From: Megalobrama amblycephala
Lineage: Eukaryota; Chordata; Actinopteri; Cypriniformes; Xenocyprididae
NCBI RefSeq assembly: GCF_018812025.1
Contig: NC_063054.1
Span: 9,041,582 to 9,105,581, forward strand
Direction: 5' to 3'
DNA length: 64,000 nucleotides
Positions within the stretch are counted from its first letter, which is position 1; each line of letters begins with the position of its first letter. Position numbers and translations under genes: made by a program. The notes under the pieces were generated by a model. That model was not told where the DNA came from and did no database searches. It saw only the letters and a program-made list of their open reading frames with translations. Of the stretch, positions 1-12,167 are shown one piece after another.

Positions 1-361
1 GATGTTTACTTTACTTTTTACTTGTTTATTTTTAAAGTTGTGTACTTCATATGTTTAATTTACTTGTAGTAAGTTAATGACTGTAAAACAGTCATATGTA
101 CTCATGTTTGCTGCTTGACAAATATTCATTTTAGACCATGTTGTATATTCCTTCCATAACTTTTTTTTTTTTTTTTTGTCACAACTTGTATTTGAACTTT
201 TAAAGATGTTGAAATTGTTTAGGACACCACGACACCATAGACATTGGTTTTGTTTTGAAACATAGTTCTTTTCTTATATCATAATTGCAGGTATGCCATT
301 ACTGTATCACACATGGGACATATTGAAATGTGCATGCTTTTTTTTTTTTTTTCTGTTGTAG

Positions 362-3300
362 ATGTGTGAGATGGATCTGAAGCTCTTCAGCGGTGGAATG
401 GATATGAAGCCTGGAACACCACCTGTCAGCGCCAGAAGCACTACCCCCACCTCTAGCCCTTATAGGTGTGTATCTATGCATGCAAAGCCATCCAGCTTAA
501 GGCCCAGGCACACTAAGCCGACATCAAAGAACGAGTGGTGACTGAGGCCCTGTTTACACCTGGTATTAAAATCCGTTTTGGTCGATCGGATCACAAGTAG
601 ATGAGGGGGAGACATTCCCTTTTACACCTGGTGTTTTAATTGTCTTTTGCCCACTTTCTACCATTTCTGTCGTGATTTCTTCGAGGGGAGGCTCTATGGG
701 TGGGAAATATATGGGCTTTTTCAGATCTTTCAATCTAATGTACAAAATAAAGCTCATGCAATTTACATATGAACAGACCGGAGACGAATGAAAGCCACAT
801 GGAGAGCATCAGCTTTTGTTTCTGCTCTGAGAGTCGCAAGATTAGGCTGAACGCTGTGATGAGTGCGTGTTAAAAATCAGGAATGTTTTGTTTGTTTTTT
901 TGTTTTTTGAGAAGTTTCTTATGCTCACCATGGCTGCATTTATTTGATCAAAATACAGCTAAAAAAGTAGTAACTTCAAATTCTATTACATTTATAAACA
1001 GAAATGTTTTCTATTTTAATTTGTTTTAAAATGTCAGTTATTCATGTGATCAAAGCTGAATTTTCAACATCATTACTCCAGTCTTCAGTGTCACATGATC
1101 CCCTAGAAATCATTGTAGTATGCTTATTTTGTATGCTTTTGATCTTTTTATTCAAAGAATCCTGGGGGGAAAAATAACAAATTTTCCACACATATTAAGC
1201 AGCAAAAACTTTTCAACATTGATAATATAAAACATTATTACTTGAACACCAGTAATTAATCAACTGAACACCAAATCAGCAGTTCAAATCAGTTGTTTTA
1301 AATTTTAATCATTTAAATTTTTACTGTTTTTGATCAAATAAATGCAGCATTGAGCATAAGAGACTTTTCAAAAATGTTAAATCTTAATTCAAAACTTTTA
1401 ACCAGTTCTGTACAAACATTAAAAAGCAAGGCAGCACTTGCTTACCGTTTTTCCCTCTTGACTTCGTTGTTTGCTTGCTTTCGTCACTTCAGTTTTTCTC
1501 CTCGTTGGTTCGCTTGGCTGAACAGCCAATCAAAGTGATTTTTCTCTCACTGATGGGCTCTGCTGGCAATTCAACATGCTCCATTGGCCGAAGAGCCGCA
1601 GACAGGGTCTGACTAGTGTCAATGGTGTAGAACACACCAGAGCAAAAACTAGACCGACGGATGCTCAATTACAGCTCATTGGCTGAAAAATAACTTTCAG
1701 CTTGGTGTGTCGTGGCCTTTTTGTGCACTGGATGCATATCCATTATCTGTTGAGGGCACATTTTGTATGTTTTTTGGACAGCTTTCTTGTTTATTTTCAC
1801 AGGGCGAGCTCCACAAGCCCAAGTAGTCAATCTAGCAAGATGAACAGCATGCTGTATCCCAAACAGTTCCAATCGGGATCTGCAGGAATGCGCATTGCTC
1901 AGCACTTCCCAGGACAGTTTAACCCACAGGTCAGCTACTACAAAGTTTTTGGAAATCTTAATTCGATAACGCTGCTTGAGGATTAACGGTGGTTTCCATC
2001 TCTATCATGTGTACAGATGTTGTCTCAGGCCAACATGGTGTCTCCATTGGTGCGTCCACCCCATGCAAACTCCTTTCCTGGAGGGGTGCAGCGTTCACCC
2101 ATGGGTCCACCCATGTCCCCTAATCTGAGCGGGGGTCTGATGCCCCATCCCAGACCTCAGCACCCTCCACGTGGACCTTCTGGTCCCCCATTAGCACCCC
2201 GTGGAACACATGCTGCCCTAAAAGCAGAACAGGACCTTAAGGTGAGCCTTGTGAATACATTTATTAAAGTCAAACTGTGGTTTTGATTTGTAACGTTGCG
2301 TGTTTTATTGACGTCTTTCCGAGGTTGAAGCACTGAGCGATTTACATTGAAACATACATGATACATTTCAGCAAGTTAATTGCAATTTATTTGGAAGGGA
2401 GGCACATTAAGTTTTGTTCTTGCATCACCTTAAAATTATCGGTGAAACCGATTATCGGTTGATCACTACTAATATCTAGTAGGGATGTGACTGGTTCTTG
2501 TGCAATGAGATCTCACAAGATTAAAATGTGAGTAGATTTCTTGTCGAGGTGAAAAGCTGTCTTGCGATATTGCCATGACTGAGTGTGAGGGTGAAATTAG
2601 GATGCAACATGCCACTGCTACGTTTACATTACTCTTCTGTTGTTCCGTTTGTTTTTTTTTTTGTTTGTTTTTTAGAGAAATAAAAACCATTTAATTCAGT
2701 TGTATAATGGTCGCTTCAGTCCCATTCAGCACTGTACATAGTGCAGCAGGAATCAGTTCGCTGATGACATAAGTGACAAGATGACTGACAAGACCATGGC
2801 TGAGGATTCGTTGCGCAACAGTGCCTAAGGCCAGTTTCACACCGCACGCGTCAGCAGCGCGTATTTTTTTTCGGCGCCCATGTTAACAAATGAGAGCATT
2901 CACACTGCACGCAGAGGCTGTGCGGCAGCATGTAGCAAAAGCAGCAGTGCCGCGATCGTCTCAGCTCTGGGTCTATTTTTGCTGCGCTGCTAACGCTCAA
3001 TTAAAGTGAAAGTACACCTTTGATGGACAAAATAAATGATTTCACACAAAAAGTGCTCAAAATGCACAGAATAAGCATATCTAGTATGTTTTAACAAGAA
3101 TTGGAGTATGTCAGGAAAGAAAATTAATATAAAAAAATATTTATAGAAGACCTACTCATTTAAACTTGTTTTTAATTATTCAGTTTGGGTTAAAGTATGG
3201 TGTATTATAAAAAACTAAAGTAAACTAGCCAGAAAATATGATGTATATAAACATTATTTTAGTTATTACACAGACGGCTATAGAAACTAGCATACCCAAA

Positions 3301-4336
3301 TCAAACCCGAGTTTGACGTCTTTTCTTGCCGAGTTTGCTGTGTTGTAAACGTGCACTCGGCAGATGATGTAAGACACAAAGCTTACCTCAGTCGTGTACA
3401 GCAATGGATAACACAAGGCTTTTATTTATTTTTATTTTACGTTTATATGAGAATGTTGTACACCTCCCCATGTTAACAAACTTTCAAGGCTATCAAGTTT
3501 ATAAATGACCAACTTAAAAACATTATATTATAGTTGTCTTTGTAAAGAAATACTCACTTTATATGCAGCTTGGAGCCGCTGCTGTGACGCTGTACAAACG
3601 CTTTCAGTGTGAATAATCGCACGTCTCTGCAGCTGCAGTTCACGCTCACGCGATGCTAATGCTTGCGGTGTGAAACCGGCGTAAGCATTCTCATATGAGG
3701 TCAAACGTTTGCATATGAAATAATACAGAAAAGAAGTCTTTTTACTGCATATGATAATTCATACTCTGAAAGCAGAACTGAAATGAATTCATTACAAGAT
3801 GAATAGTTAAAACATTTCAAATGCACCTGCAGACAGGTCATGCATTTCATTATTGAGGATTTCTTAAATACTGTTTAAAAAAAAATAAAATAAAAAAAAA
3901 AATCATCTTGTCTCGTGAGCTACCCGTCTTGTCACACCCCTAATATCCAGTCATGTGGCCTTTTGAATATTGTTGAGGACAATTGGGGCTTTTGGGGTCT
4001 CAAAAGGTTGAGAACCACTTCTTTAGAGGTTGTATATGAGGGCATTATTTATATTGGCTTTAAATGTTGATCTTTCTCTCACAGGCTAAACAGAGAGCTG
4101 AGGTATTACAGTCTACACACAAGTTCTTCTCTGAGCAACAACAGCTCAAAGCTCCAGTAAGCAAGCCCACCCGCATGGAAGGAGCAGGCAAACCCACCGA
4201 CAGCATCACTTCAAATCACCAGGGGGCGCCATCCGACCGCACAGAGTCTGACAAACCTGCACCTCTAGCAACAACCAAACCCATCCGGACGGGTCCGATC
4301 AAACCGCAGGCCATCAAACCAGAGGAGGGCAAATAG
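362..4336 (+). CDS. prrc2c: PRRC2C (BAT2-like) protein, C-terminal exons only
   Basis: Four last coding exons: 362-465, 1803-1929, 2017-2241 and 4085-4336, stop TAG at 4334-4336. All junctions are AG/GT and the phases agree (the first split codon is AG|G, Arg; later joins fall between codons). Together they give about 235 residues, rich in Pro, Ser and Gln, with no folded domain. Recognised from MCEMDLKLF, GTPPVSARSTTPTSSPYR, KAKQRAEVLQSTHKFFSEQQQ and the end RTGPIKPQAIKPEEGK, which match the C-terminus I remember for vertebrate PRRC2C. The family are large, disordered, RNA-associated proteins linked to stress granules and translation. Most of the gene lies upstream of base 1. PRRC2B is the main alternative, but the adjacent myoc and vamp4 favour PRRC2C. 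Confidence 0.9.
466..1802. repeat. prrc2c intron filled by nested DNA-transposon remnants
   Basis: An outer element spans about 501-1717, with imperfect inverted ends beginning GGCCCAGGCACACTAAGCC and ending GGTGTGTCGTGGCC. Inside it are a fragment at about 545-850 starting GGCCCTGTTTACACCTGG and a partly palindromic copy (about 896-1400) of the dispersed repeat that carries CAGTCTTCAGTGTCACATGATC. No coding exon was seen. Confidence 0.55.
2822..3690. mobile_element. MITE-like DNA element in the last prrc2c intron
   Basis: The left end GGCCAGTTTCACACCGCA (about 2831) pairs with the right end TGCGGTGTGAAACCGGC (about 3664-3680) as imperfect inverted repeats. No transposase was seen, so it is a non-autonomous element. 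Its superfamily is not determined because no clear target-site duplication could be read. Confidence 0.55.
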
Positions 4337-5930
4337 TCGTTATTGCTTCAGAAAGGGCACATGGATGGAAGGATGGACTGAGAGGCCGGAGGCTTGGGGG
4401 AGGGGAGGGAAGGGGGTACGACGTCCTACAGCACCTGAAAGCGGCAGAGAAGTATAGGCAAGTAGTGTAATGGAGGTTAATTTTACGAGGTGCTGTGCAT
4501 TTCTCACACTTACTGTGCCCTCATCCTTTTATCAGTCCATCCATTCTCTCCGCTGTGGATGGCATTACAGAGAAAGTGCCCCTCCATTGTGTGAACTGTG
4601 CATCCCCAGTGAACAATGAAGGTAGACATCAACAAAAGTTACACTTGCTGCTGAGAATGCCATTTTGTTTTTTTTATAGCAATTTGATTTACTTTCCACT
4701 TTCACATTTCCTCATGTAGAGAAACATGTTTTAGGACGGCAAATATCTTTTTTTTTGATTGAAGATGTTTTCACCAGTTTTTGTTGTTCCTGATGTTCTC
4801 GAGCAACAGTGTTGAGGTTATGGCGATAAAGATGCAATGAAATGTCTACACACACACTCACATATAATTATAGTGTGTGTGTGCGTGTGTACGCTTCGCT
4901 CACACTTACTTTCTCTTCAACCATGTGTATTGGCCTTAACAATACATAGAACTTCATTTCAGCAGATTAGGAATTGATTACCGACGTATCTGATTAATTC
5001 ATCGATTGCAGTCTCCACTGTGAGCCTTCCCTCTTGCCTTCTCAGTCAGTAGTCTACGCCTGCAAGAATTGAAGATTGTGCGTTTGCGTGTGTGCGCAAA
5101 ATAACCGTGAATCTTTAGCCAAAGGTTAGGCGTCAAGAGACCTGAATACTTTTAGATGAATATATGATTTTGACAAAGACGGTTCAGCTTGGTCAACAGA
5201 TAGTAGAATTATGATGGAAAATTTTCTTTTTTTGTAAACGGTTCCTCCAGACCAGGCCTATGTTTGATATGTCCTAAGCTTAAGCCCCTCCCCTTTTCTG
5301 TGAACGAGGACAGATGTAGACACGCCCACTTCTATAACTCCAGTCTTTCACCTTCCAGCCTCTCCACACAGCTCCCAACCATGCTGCTGACCAACTCTGA
5401 CTCTCCTGACCAATCACTGCAGAGGAGGGGCGGGGTTTGGGTTGGGGTGAGTGGTCAAGCAATTTAGGTTCAGTGCTAAAGAGCTGCAAGTTTAGAAAGA
5501 GGAATGTTTGAGCGTAAAGCAGCCAAACTCAATGGGGGGTTTGGGGCAGGAGTGATGCAAGTTTTGAACAGAGGTTCCCAGATGTTTTGGACTACTCTGT
5601 TATGGTGACCACAGGCCTGAGTATACAAGGTCTTTCTCCAAACCACTCCTCTTGGGTTGCTATCGCAAAGAAGGGGCCTACAGTTGAACAAGGGTTTCAG
5701 TATGGCCCCCCATTTCTTGTTTGTTTAGTAGGTATGAGAAACTACAAACAGAAGGGGAGGAGAGGGAATTGATTATTTTTTTTTCTTTTTTTTCTTTTTT
5801 TTTTTTTTCTTGATTTCTGTTTTGTTTTACTTGTACAGGGGTTAAATCGCTGTATTAAAATATGTAAGGTCTTATTTACATTCTCCTGGTTTGGTTACAG
5901 AAACTAATAAAATAATATGCTGTAAAAAAG
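4337..5930 (+). other. prrc2c: prrc2c 3' untranslated region
   Basis: Sequence from the stop codon to a canonical AATAAA at 5906-5911, with cleavage expected near 5930. It contains T-rich runs (about 5780-5812) and a short GT-rich tract near 4875-4890. Open frames inside it show no recognisable protein. The end is predicted from the signal only. Confidence 0.7.
5906..5911 (+). promoter_or_regulatory. prrc2c: prrc2c polyadenylation signal
   Basis: AATAAA on the plus strand about 1.57 kb after the stop codon. It is the last such hexamer before the convergent myoc transcript. Confidence 0.65.
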
Positions 5931-6039
5931 AACTGTGGTCATGATGTTTCAGTTTTTTGGTTTTTGAGGCGCTAAATTCATTACCATACCATAATTCATG
6001 CAATATAAGCCAACACCACTAAAATTAAAAGACAGGCAC

Positions 6040-6887
6040 ACTTTAACTTTTGAAATCTTTATTCTCATAAGTTAACACACTTCTATAGCCACAAGATCCC
6101 AATCTTAACATCTCGAGCAGCACACAAGTCTTGAGGCAAATTCAAAAGAGAAAAGGGAAAATATTCATCATATACAGAGTTAGGATAGTATGATTGCATA
6201 AGGATTAGAGCATATACACAAGCAAAGGTTTTATTACTTTTTTTTTTGGTTGTTTTTTAAGTTGCATACCTCTGTACAATCTAAGTCGAGAGGCAGGCTT
6301 ACTGTAATTGTATGCCGTTATATTTCCCCCTTCCTTGAATTTATTCAGTGCCGTAAACACAAAAAGACAAGACATTACTTACAAAGGTAGAAAAATAATT
6401 TCTCTATTAACATGTTAAGTGGACAAAATCAATGAGGACTTAAATGTGGCCTCAATTTATTAATGATCTGTTTATCATGATACATGATTAGATACTTTAT
6501 CCATTTGGGAACTTGTTGGTCAAAGGAACATCTTTTTAAGATAAGTCCACTTTTTAATGTGAAGGTGTGCAGTGTAGTCACTGGTATGCTTAATTTCTTA
6601 AACTGTTTTCTTGGAAAAAAAAAACAAAAAAACAGCCTATATAAAATTATATTATCAGGAAAATGTTATTTTCTGTTTTCATTATATATACGTACTGTTG
6701 GTGCTATTATTAATGTGACCAGCATAATTATGGTTGAATCTTGTCCAGTTGCCTTTTCACTCTAGATTGTCTTATCATTGTCAGTAAATCCAACAATAGC
6801 TGTCCCGCTGGATGTTAAAATATTAAAATATTGCAAAATGCGTCTATAAGCTGGGGTGATATGGAAATTTACGTTGATTGCTTCGCT
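6040..6887 (-). other. myoc: myoc 3' untranslated region
   Basis: Runs from the myoc stop (6888-6890) to a minus-strand AATAAA at 6058-6063 (plus strand TTTATT), with expected cleavage near 6040. No competing gene lies in the interval, and the prrc2c end is only about 110 bp away on the opposite strand. Confidence 0.6.
6058..6063 (-). promoter_or_regulatory. myoc: myoc polyadenylation signal
   Basis: Minus-strand AATAAA about 825 bp downstream of the myoc stop codon and facing the prrc2c signal at 5906-5911. Confidence 0.55.
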
Positions 6888-9800
6888 TTACTCCTGCTTG
6901 CCTAGTCTCACTTTATAAGACACAATGTAATAGTTATCCCAAGCATATAGCTTTCTCTGCCCCGGGTTGTAGTCTACCATGCTGTTGTAGCGATAGCGGT
7001 TTTTGAACGGCACTGAGATTGTTTTACCCTGGCTGGTTGCAGTGTCATACATGTAATTTACGGTAGTGTTTGGTGAGGTGTAACTAGCAACTGTGTACAG
7101 CTTGCCACAGATCATAAAAGCATTAGCCACGGAAGTCTTGCGGATTTTAGTCTCCCAGGTGCCCTTCACCTCCAAGTTGTGAGGGTCCAGCTGGGAGATC
7201 ACAATAGCGCCCTTGGCTTTGTTGGTGCTGTATATGGCCCATAGACCATTCTCATCTACTGAAAGGTCAATGTCTGTGTAACCACCCCAGGAGTAGGGGA
7301 ATTGACCATGGAAGCCAGCATGGGGAAGATCACGGCGGGCAGCAATGCTCTCAGAGAGTAGATCGTATCGTATAAGTGTGCGGCTGAGCCTCCGTTGGTA
7401 ATACAAGGAGCCTTTGTACATGGTGGCACCTGTGCTCTCCACAGATTCTGGCAAGAGGAGGACTTTGGTAGGAAACCCACGAGACAGCTGGTCCATGTTT
7501 TCATACCCAAAGAGTTGACGGACTTCAGACCCTACGGCATCGATGCGCCATACCATCTCTGGACCATAAGGTTCCTTAGCTTCTGGGTCTTGCATCCAGA
7601 CACCGTATTTACCTGCAATACTGTCAGCCTTACGGTGCACCTCTGGATCTTCTACCCACACCAGGTCACCACAGCCTGAAAGAAATCAAGAGATTGGACA
7701 CTTGTTGGGAACATCGGATTGCCAATGACCGGTTGAAAGGAAACGCCATTAAAACGAAATCTGCTAAATATGGCTAAAGGTGGAAGAGAGGACGCCTTGT
7801 CCTACCATTCCTACTAGTGTAAAAGATTAGAAGCATACTTACCCTTTCCTAAAATACCCTGTAAGAGAGAGGAACTGGGGGAAGGGATGCTTGGCAGAAT
7901 TCAAAGGACTTCTTGGGAAAAACCCGAACCTTGATGTCTTTGTTTAGCAACATGGTCGCATCAAGTGATTCACATTACCATTTTGGCGCCTTACTAAACA
8001 TACACTCTCCTTTTATAAGCTAGATTATTTTAGACTTAAATGAATGGGTAAAAATAGCAGTATTTGTGTTAGTGCTGTCAGCAGGAATGACAGCTATGTG
8101 CACGGTATCATTTTTTCAGGCACCTGAGATGAACAGATGTAGGGGCATGGGGCATATATATATATCTATCAACCTGACTTGACAGTCCAGCTAATGTCAG
8201 AGGACATCTTCTAGATAGTGTCTGATTTGATAAAGACACATTAGGGTTAGGGAGTGACTCTCACCTGAGATGTCTGTTGGACCTTCCAGATTTGGGGCAG
8301 ACACCTCAGTGACCACAGCTGTCAGCTCTTGATATTCTGGATTTGAGAAGTGCCATGCAGGATCTAGAAGAGCAAAAAGACAATTTCACATACTCAAATT
8401 GAGACATGCTTGTGAAGGTGTTGAGGTCTACATTTGTCAAATCTTCACTATCAGGTTGAGTTGCTATACCCTTGTTACACCCCCTACCTCTTAAACTGCT
8501 TGTGTCTCCTTGTGTATTCCCAGGGCTGGATACCAGGTGGGAAAGTGCAGGACCTAAAAGGCACATGATCAATATGCTGTTATGGTCTGGGGATGTTTGC
8601 TGTCCCTTATTATCTGTTATCTCTAGACCACAAATGTGTAGATAGTCCAATCAAAAGGTTAAAATCAGCTCTAAAGTGAGATCCACTGGTATCCCAGAGT
8701 ACCATGATGGAAGACTAAATGAGTCAAGTTGGACAGACTTATAGGCTTGGTATTGATCCTAAGTTGCCTGAGAGAGGTATGTTTGTTGGGATGCATGGTT
8801 TTGGGGGACTGGCAGCTCTACTGACAGTCAGGAATCTAACAGAAGGAAATAAACAGCCTTGAGTAGATTCCCAGCTGTCCCGGAGCCTGCCAGACTCCAG
8901 ACCTCCCATTACACATCCGAAACTCTGACATGAACTCCAGCAGGGTCCACATACACACTTTCTGGTTAACAATCTCAAACAAAAGCGAAGCAGAATTAAA
9001 AGCTGTTGTCTTTTTTTTTTTTTTTTTTTTTTTTTTTATAGGAAAGATTACCTTTTCCTACCCTAACTTGTGCATGACTTTGCCAAAAGTAAAAAACTAT
9101 GGCTCTGTGGAGTTTTCAACATTGCTCAGTTTTTTGAGTGATCTGACTTGTTAACTTTTGGCTCAACCAGTACCTGTTTGTCCAAAGTCCAAAAAATGGA
9201 AGATGGTTGAGAAGGGGTGTTTTGGAAACCTTGTTGGAATTTTTTAATGTAGTTTTGTTTGGTCCTACTAATGATGCAGAAAGAACCTGAACAACTCCCA
9301 CACATATTATCCTCACTCCTTCCATTTCATTGGCTAAATTACCTCCATTAGGCCCTATGACTTCCTATGGTGCCACATTATCATTAATGTCTGATCATGT
9401 GCTTACATGTTTACAGGTTTTTATAATGGCTCAGCTTTGAGACGTGAACATCTGAAGCTGACTTTGATTGATTGCTGTGGTGAGGGATAAAAAGGGCTGC
9501 TGCTGTTGATGATGATGATGATGATAGCTTGCTCAGACCTGCAGTGGGAAGGTCTGTAGTTACTATCCTTTATCCCTGTAATCTACACAGTCACGGACAC
9601 AGGTCTATGCATCACTACAAGGCAACAAAAGCATGCAATTCCCAAGGTTTGTTTGCAGGTGTTTGTGCTTATCTGTATATCGTGCCTAATGGATCCCTGA
9701 GAGATCAAGCAGAACTTCAAGAACCTTCTAGGCCAGGTGGTAGCGTGTTGCAGGCTAATTTATTTGCAAGAGCCTTCACATCTTAACATCTTGAAGACTT

Positions 9801-11710
9801 TGGATTTTTTTATTTTTTTTATTTTTTTTGTAGTTTGCTTTTGGGTTTTTCAACTCTAGGCCGTGAAGCAGATGCCAACTCTTATTACAATTTTAAACGA
9901 GAATTCCTTTCATTTAAAACGTCAGAGTAAAGATTTCCAAAACATTTCAATCTCCAGAGGCATGCATTCATATGTTCGTACTTAATGAGGTGACACTGAC
10001 AACATTCATATGGCTGAATGGAACAGCGATCCTGATCTGTTTACATGTTCAGTTAGGCAGCTTCACTGCTCTGTAATTTTTTCTCATTAAAATGTTTTAC
10101 ACAATGAGTAGTACTTATAAAAAAGTATAACAATTGCCCCCCTTATTTAACACTTACAGTGTTAAATGTTAGTCCAAGACGACTTCCATATCAGCCAGAG
10201 CAATATAAAGAAGTAATAAGTGCACCTTTGAACCTTGCATTAAGCAATGTAATTAAAGTTTTTGTATCCACTGGTGAATTACTGTTTATTCAGCCACTTT
10301 CTGTGCTTGTGTATGTCTGCGCAGTAGTAAATTAATTATTCAGTAAATTTCAATAACAGCATATGTCAGTAAAGCTTAACCAAGACATGTTTTTAAGGTA
10401 CCAACATCAGATTTAATCCAGCACTAACAACCCCAGCAGGGATCAGTTATCCCTGACCTCCACCCCTCCTCATGCAACATCAGTCAGGGGTCTGCTGGGA
10501 GCTGTCAGTAAGACTTAACTGTAGAGTTTTAGCTGTTTTACTGCTTCAGCGGCTTGCCCCCAACACCCTCATGACTTTTTCAGTCTTTCGCTCATATGTT
10601 GACCTGCTCTTATAATATATGACAGGAGGATGTCACCTAGTTCAACCCTGATCTATCTATACTGTTCAATGCTGCTTTAAAATGAACACAATGACCTGCT
10701 CACCTATCCCACCCGAAGTATGACTTACACTTCCAGGCAGGTATAATGTGGAAATACACGCATAAACCAAAAGAGTCTGTTCCAAGGTGCCAGTGGCTCT
10801 AGAGTAGCATGCCATATGCTCACACCCCCTGTTTTCCCAGACACCACACCTGTTTACAATCACAGCTCAGTTGCATTTTAAACATTTCAGTAATCACAAA
10901 AGTAAGATTACAAGTTAGTGCATATTTTGCTTGAGCATTTTCCATCCTTATATTGACAAAACAAAGTGTGAAAGATCACTAATACCCACTTTTATGATGA
11001 ATTTAGTCATAAAAATGTGTAACAATTGTACCATTAGGGGTACAAGAGCTTGTCACTGGGACAGTATCCTTAAAGGGACACTTTTGTACTATATTTATCC
11101 CTAAAGCATGCATTTTAGCACCTAAACCCTTTGTGAGTAAATAAGGTACAAAAGACTCCCTTTGAGATGAACTTTAACAAAATATCCCCAGACAATTTTC
11201 TTTACAAAAAGTGCTTGGTTGTCACTACTCACCTGATCCTGGTCTGAAGCTGTTGTCATTTTGCGGCACTCTAGGAGGAGGCTGTTGCACACAGGGTCTG
11301 CTCCTCAACCTCTCAGCCTCTTGGCGGAGCACTTCCATCCTCTGCTGCAGGTCCTGAACCTGTCTGTCCAGTCTTTGCTTCTCCCTCTGGAGCTGAGCGT
11401 TCTCCCCCATCAACTGGTTGTAAGCGTCCTGGAGGCCTGACTGAGATCCAGAGCCCTGTGATGACTCTGACACGGCTTCCCCTCCTACGAGACGGGCGAC
11501 CAGCGCCTCTAGCAGCCCCAGACGGGACTTCATGGCCTCCATCTCAGGACTTGAACCTGGTGATGGACAACTGGCCTCTGTAGGGCTGTCCACCGTGAAG
11601 CTGTACTGACAACGGCCATTGCCAGCATTCGCCCGACGAAAACTAGCACTGCTCTGAGCCTGGGTGCCCATGAGCAGGCAGGAAACGCACAACACAGCCA
11701 AAAACCACAT
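6888..11710 (-). CDS. myoc: Myocilin, secreted olfactomedin-domain glycoprotein
   Basis: Coding exons in transcript order: 11233-11710, 8265-8363 and 6888-7675 (454 residues; 476 if the candidate exon 8488-8553 is used; human is 504). All junctions are AG/GT and in phase. The N-terminus [19 protein letters not shown] is a signal peptide, followed by the family motif [19 protein letters not shown] and a Gln/Glu/Leu-rich coiled coil (about residues 55-130). The last exon is an olfactomedin propeller from CGDLVWV to the end. Cysteines in GCGD and MICGK match the human disulfide pair. [13 protein letters not shown] and AWDN hold the calcium-site residues, and NTT is a glycosylation sequon. Myocilin is secreted and matrix-associated; human mutations cause glaucoma. 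No break was seen. Confidence 0.95.
8488..8553 (-). CDS. myoc: Candidate extra myoc exon, 66 nt, in frame
   Basis: On the minus strand this segment is bounded by a good acceptor (TGTGCCTTTTAG) and a donor (GAG|GTAGGG). It is exactly 22 codons long, open in the frame set by the phase-1 ends of the flanking exons, and would insert [22 protein letters not shown] (minus its first residue) in the linker before the olfactomedin domain. Skipping it also keeps the frame, so it could be alternative. It has no known domain. The low-complexity linker differs in length among myocilins, so this is plausible but unproven. Confidence 0.45.
8564..11232 (-). other. myoc intron 1 (remaining part)
   Basis: A+T-rich intron with a poly(T) tract at about 9009-9038 and a short GAT run near 9507-9524. 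No recognisable exon or intact transposon was seen. Confidence 0.6.
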
Positions 11711-12073
11711 GTTGAGGTGGATACCTGGAAACTTCTTTATCTGATGCTCTTCTTACAGGAAGGTTTTACGCAGAGGTGACTACTCTTTCTGCGGATCACT
11801 CGTCTGCCCTGTCCTCTTTAGCTCCAGCACTAATCTGTTCTTTCCCTTTCACCTCACAAGCGTAACTGGAGCCGCTCACTTCTCTGGCGTTCCACTAATG
11901 ACCTCTCACCTGAGTCTTTTCAATCTTTTCCTCTCGGTTGTGCAAAAGGTTGCCTTTGAAGGGCTGGTCAGAGTGTCTCGTTTTTATTGGTGGTTGATGT
12001 CTGCGATCCCTCGGTTTGTCTCTTCAGGTTTGGAGGCAGTTTGTCTGAGTCCGGGGCACATTACACTGGGACT

Positions 12074-12167
12074 TATTTATACAGTGAGGGAGGAAAAGAA
12101 GGGAGGAAAGGAAGGGAGGGAGGGAAAAAGTGAGAGACTCAAAGAGGGACGGAAGAAAAGGAGGGAT
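12074..12167 (-). promoter_or_regulatory. myoc: Possible myoc promoter: TATA-like box and polypyrimidine tract
   Basis: The minus strand carries TATAAATA at 12074-12081, about 365 bp upstream of the myoc ATG. Immediately upstream on the same strand is a nearly pure pyrimidine tract (plus strand GGGAGGAAAGGAAGGGAGGG and similar, about 12086-12167). A TSS near 12045 would give a 5' UTR of about 335 nt. No transcript evidence is visible, so this is a candidate only. Confidence 0.3.
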
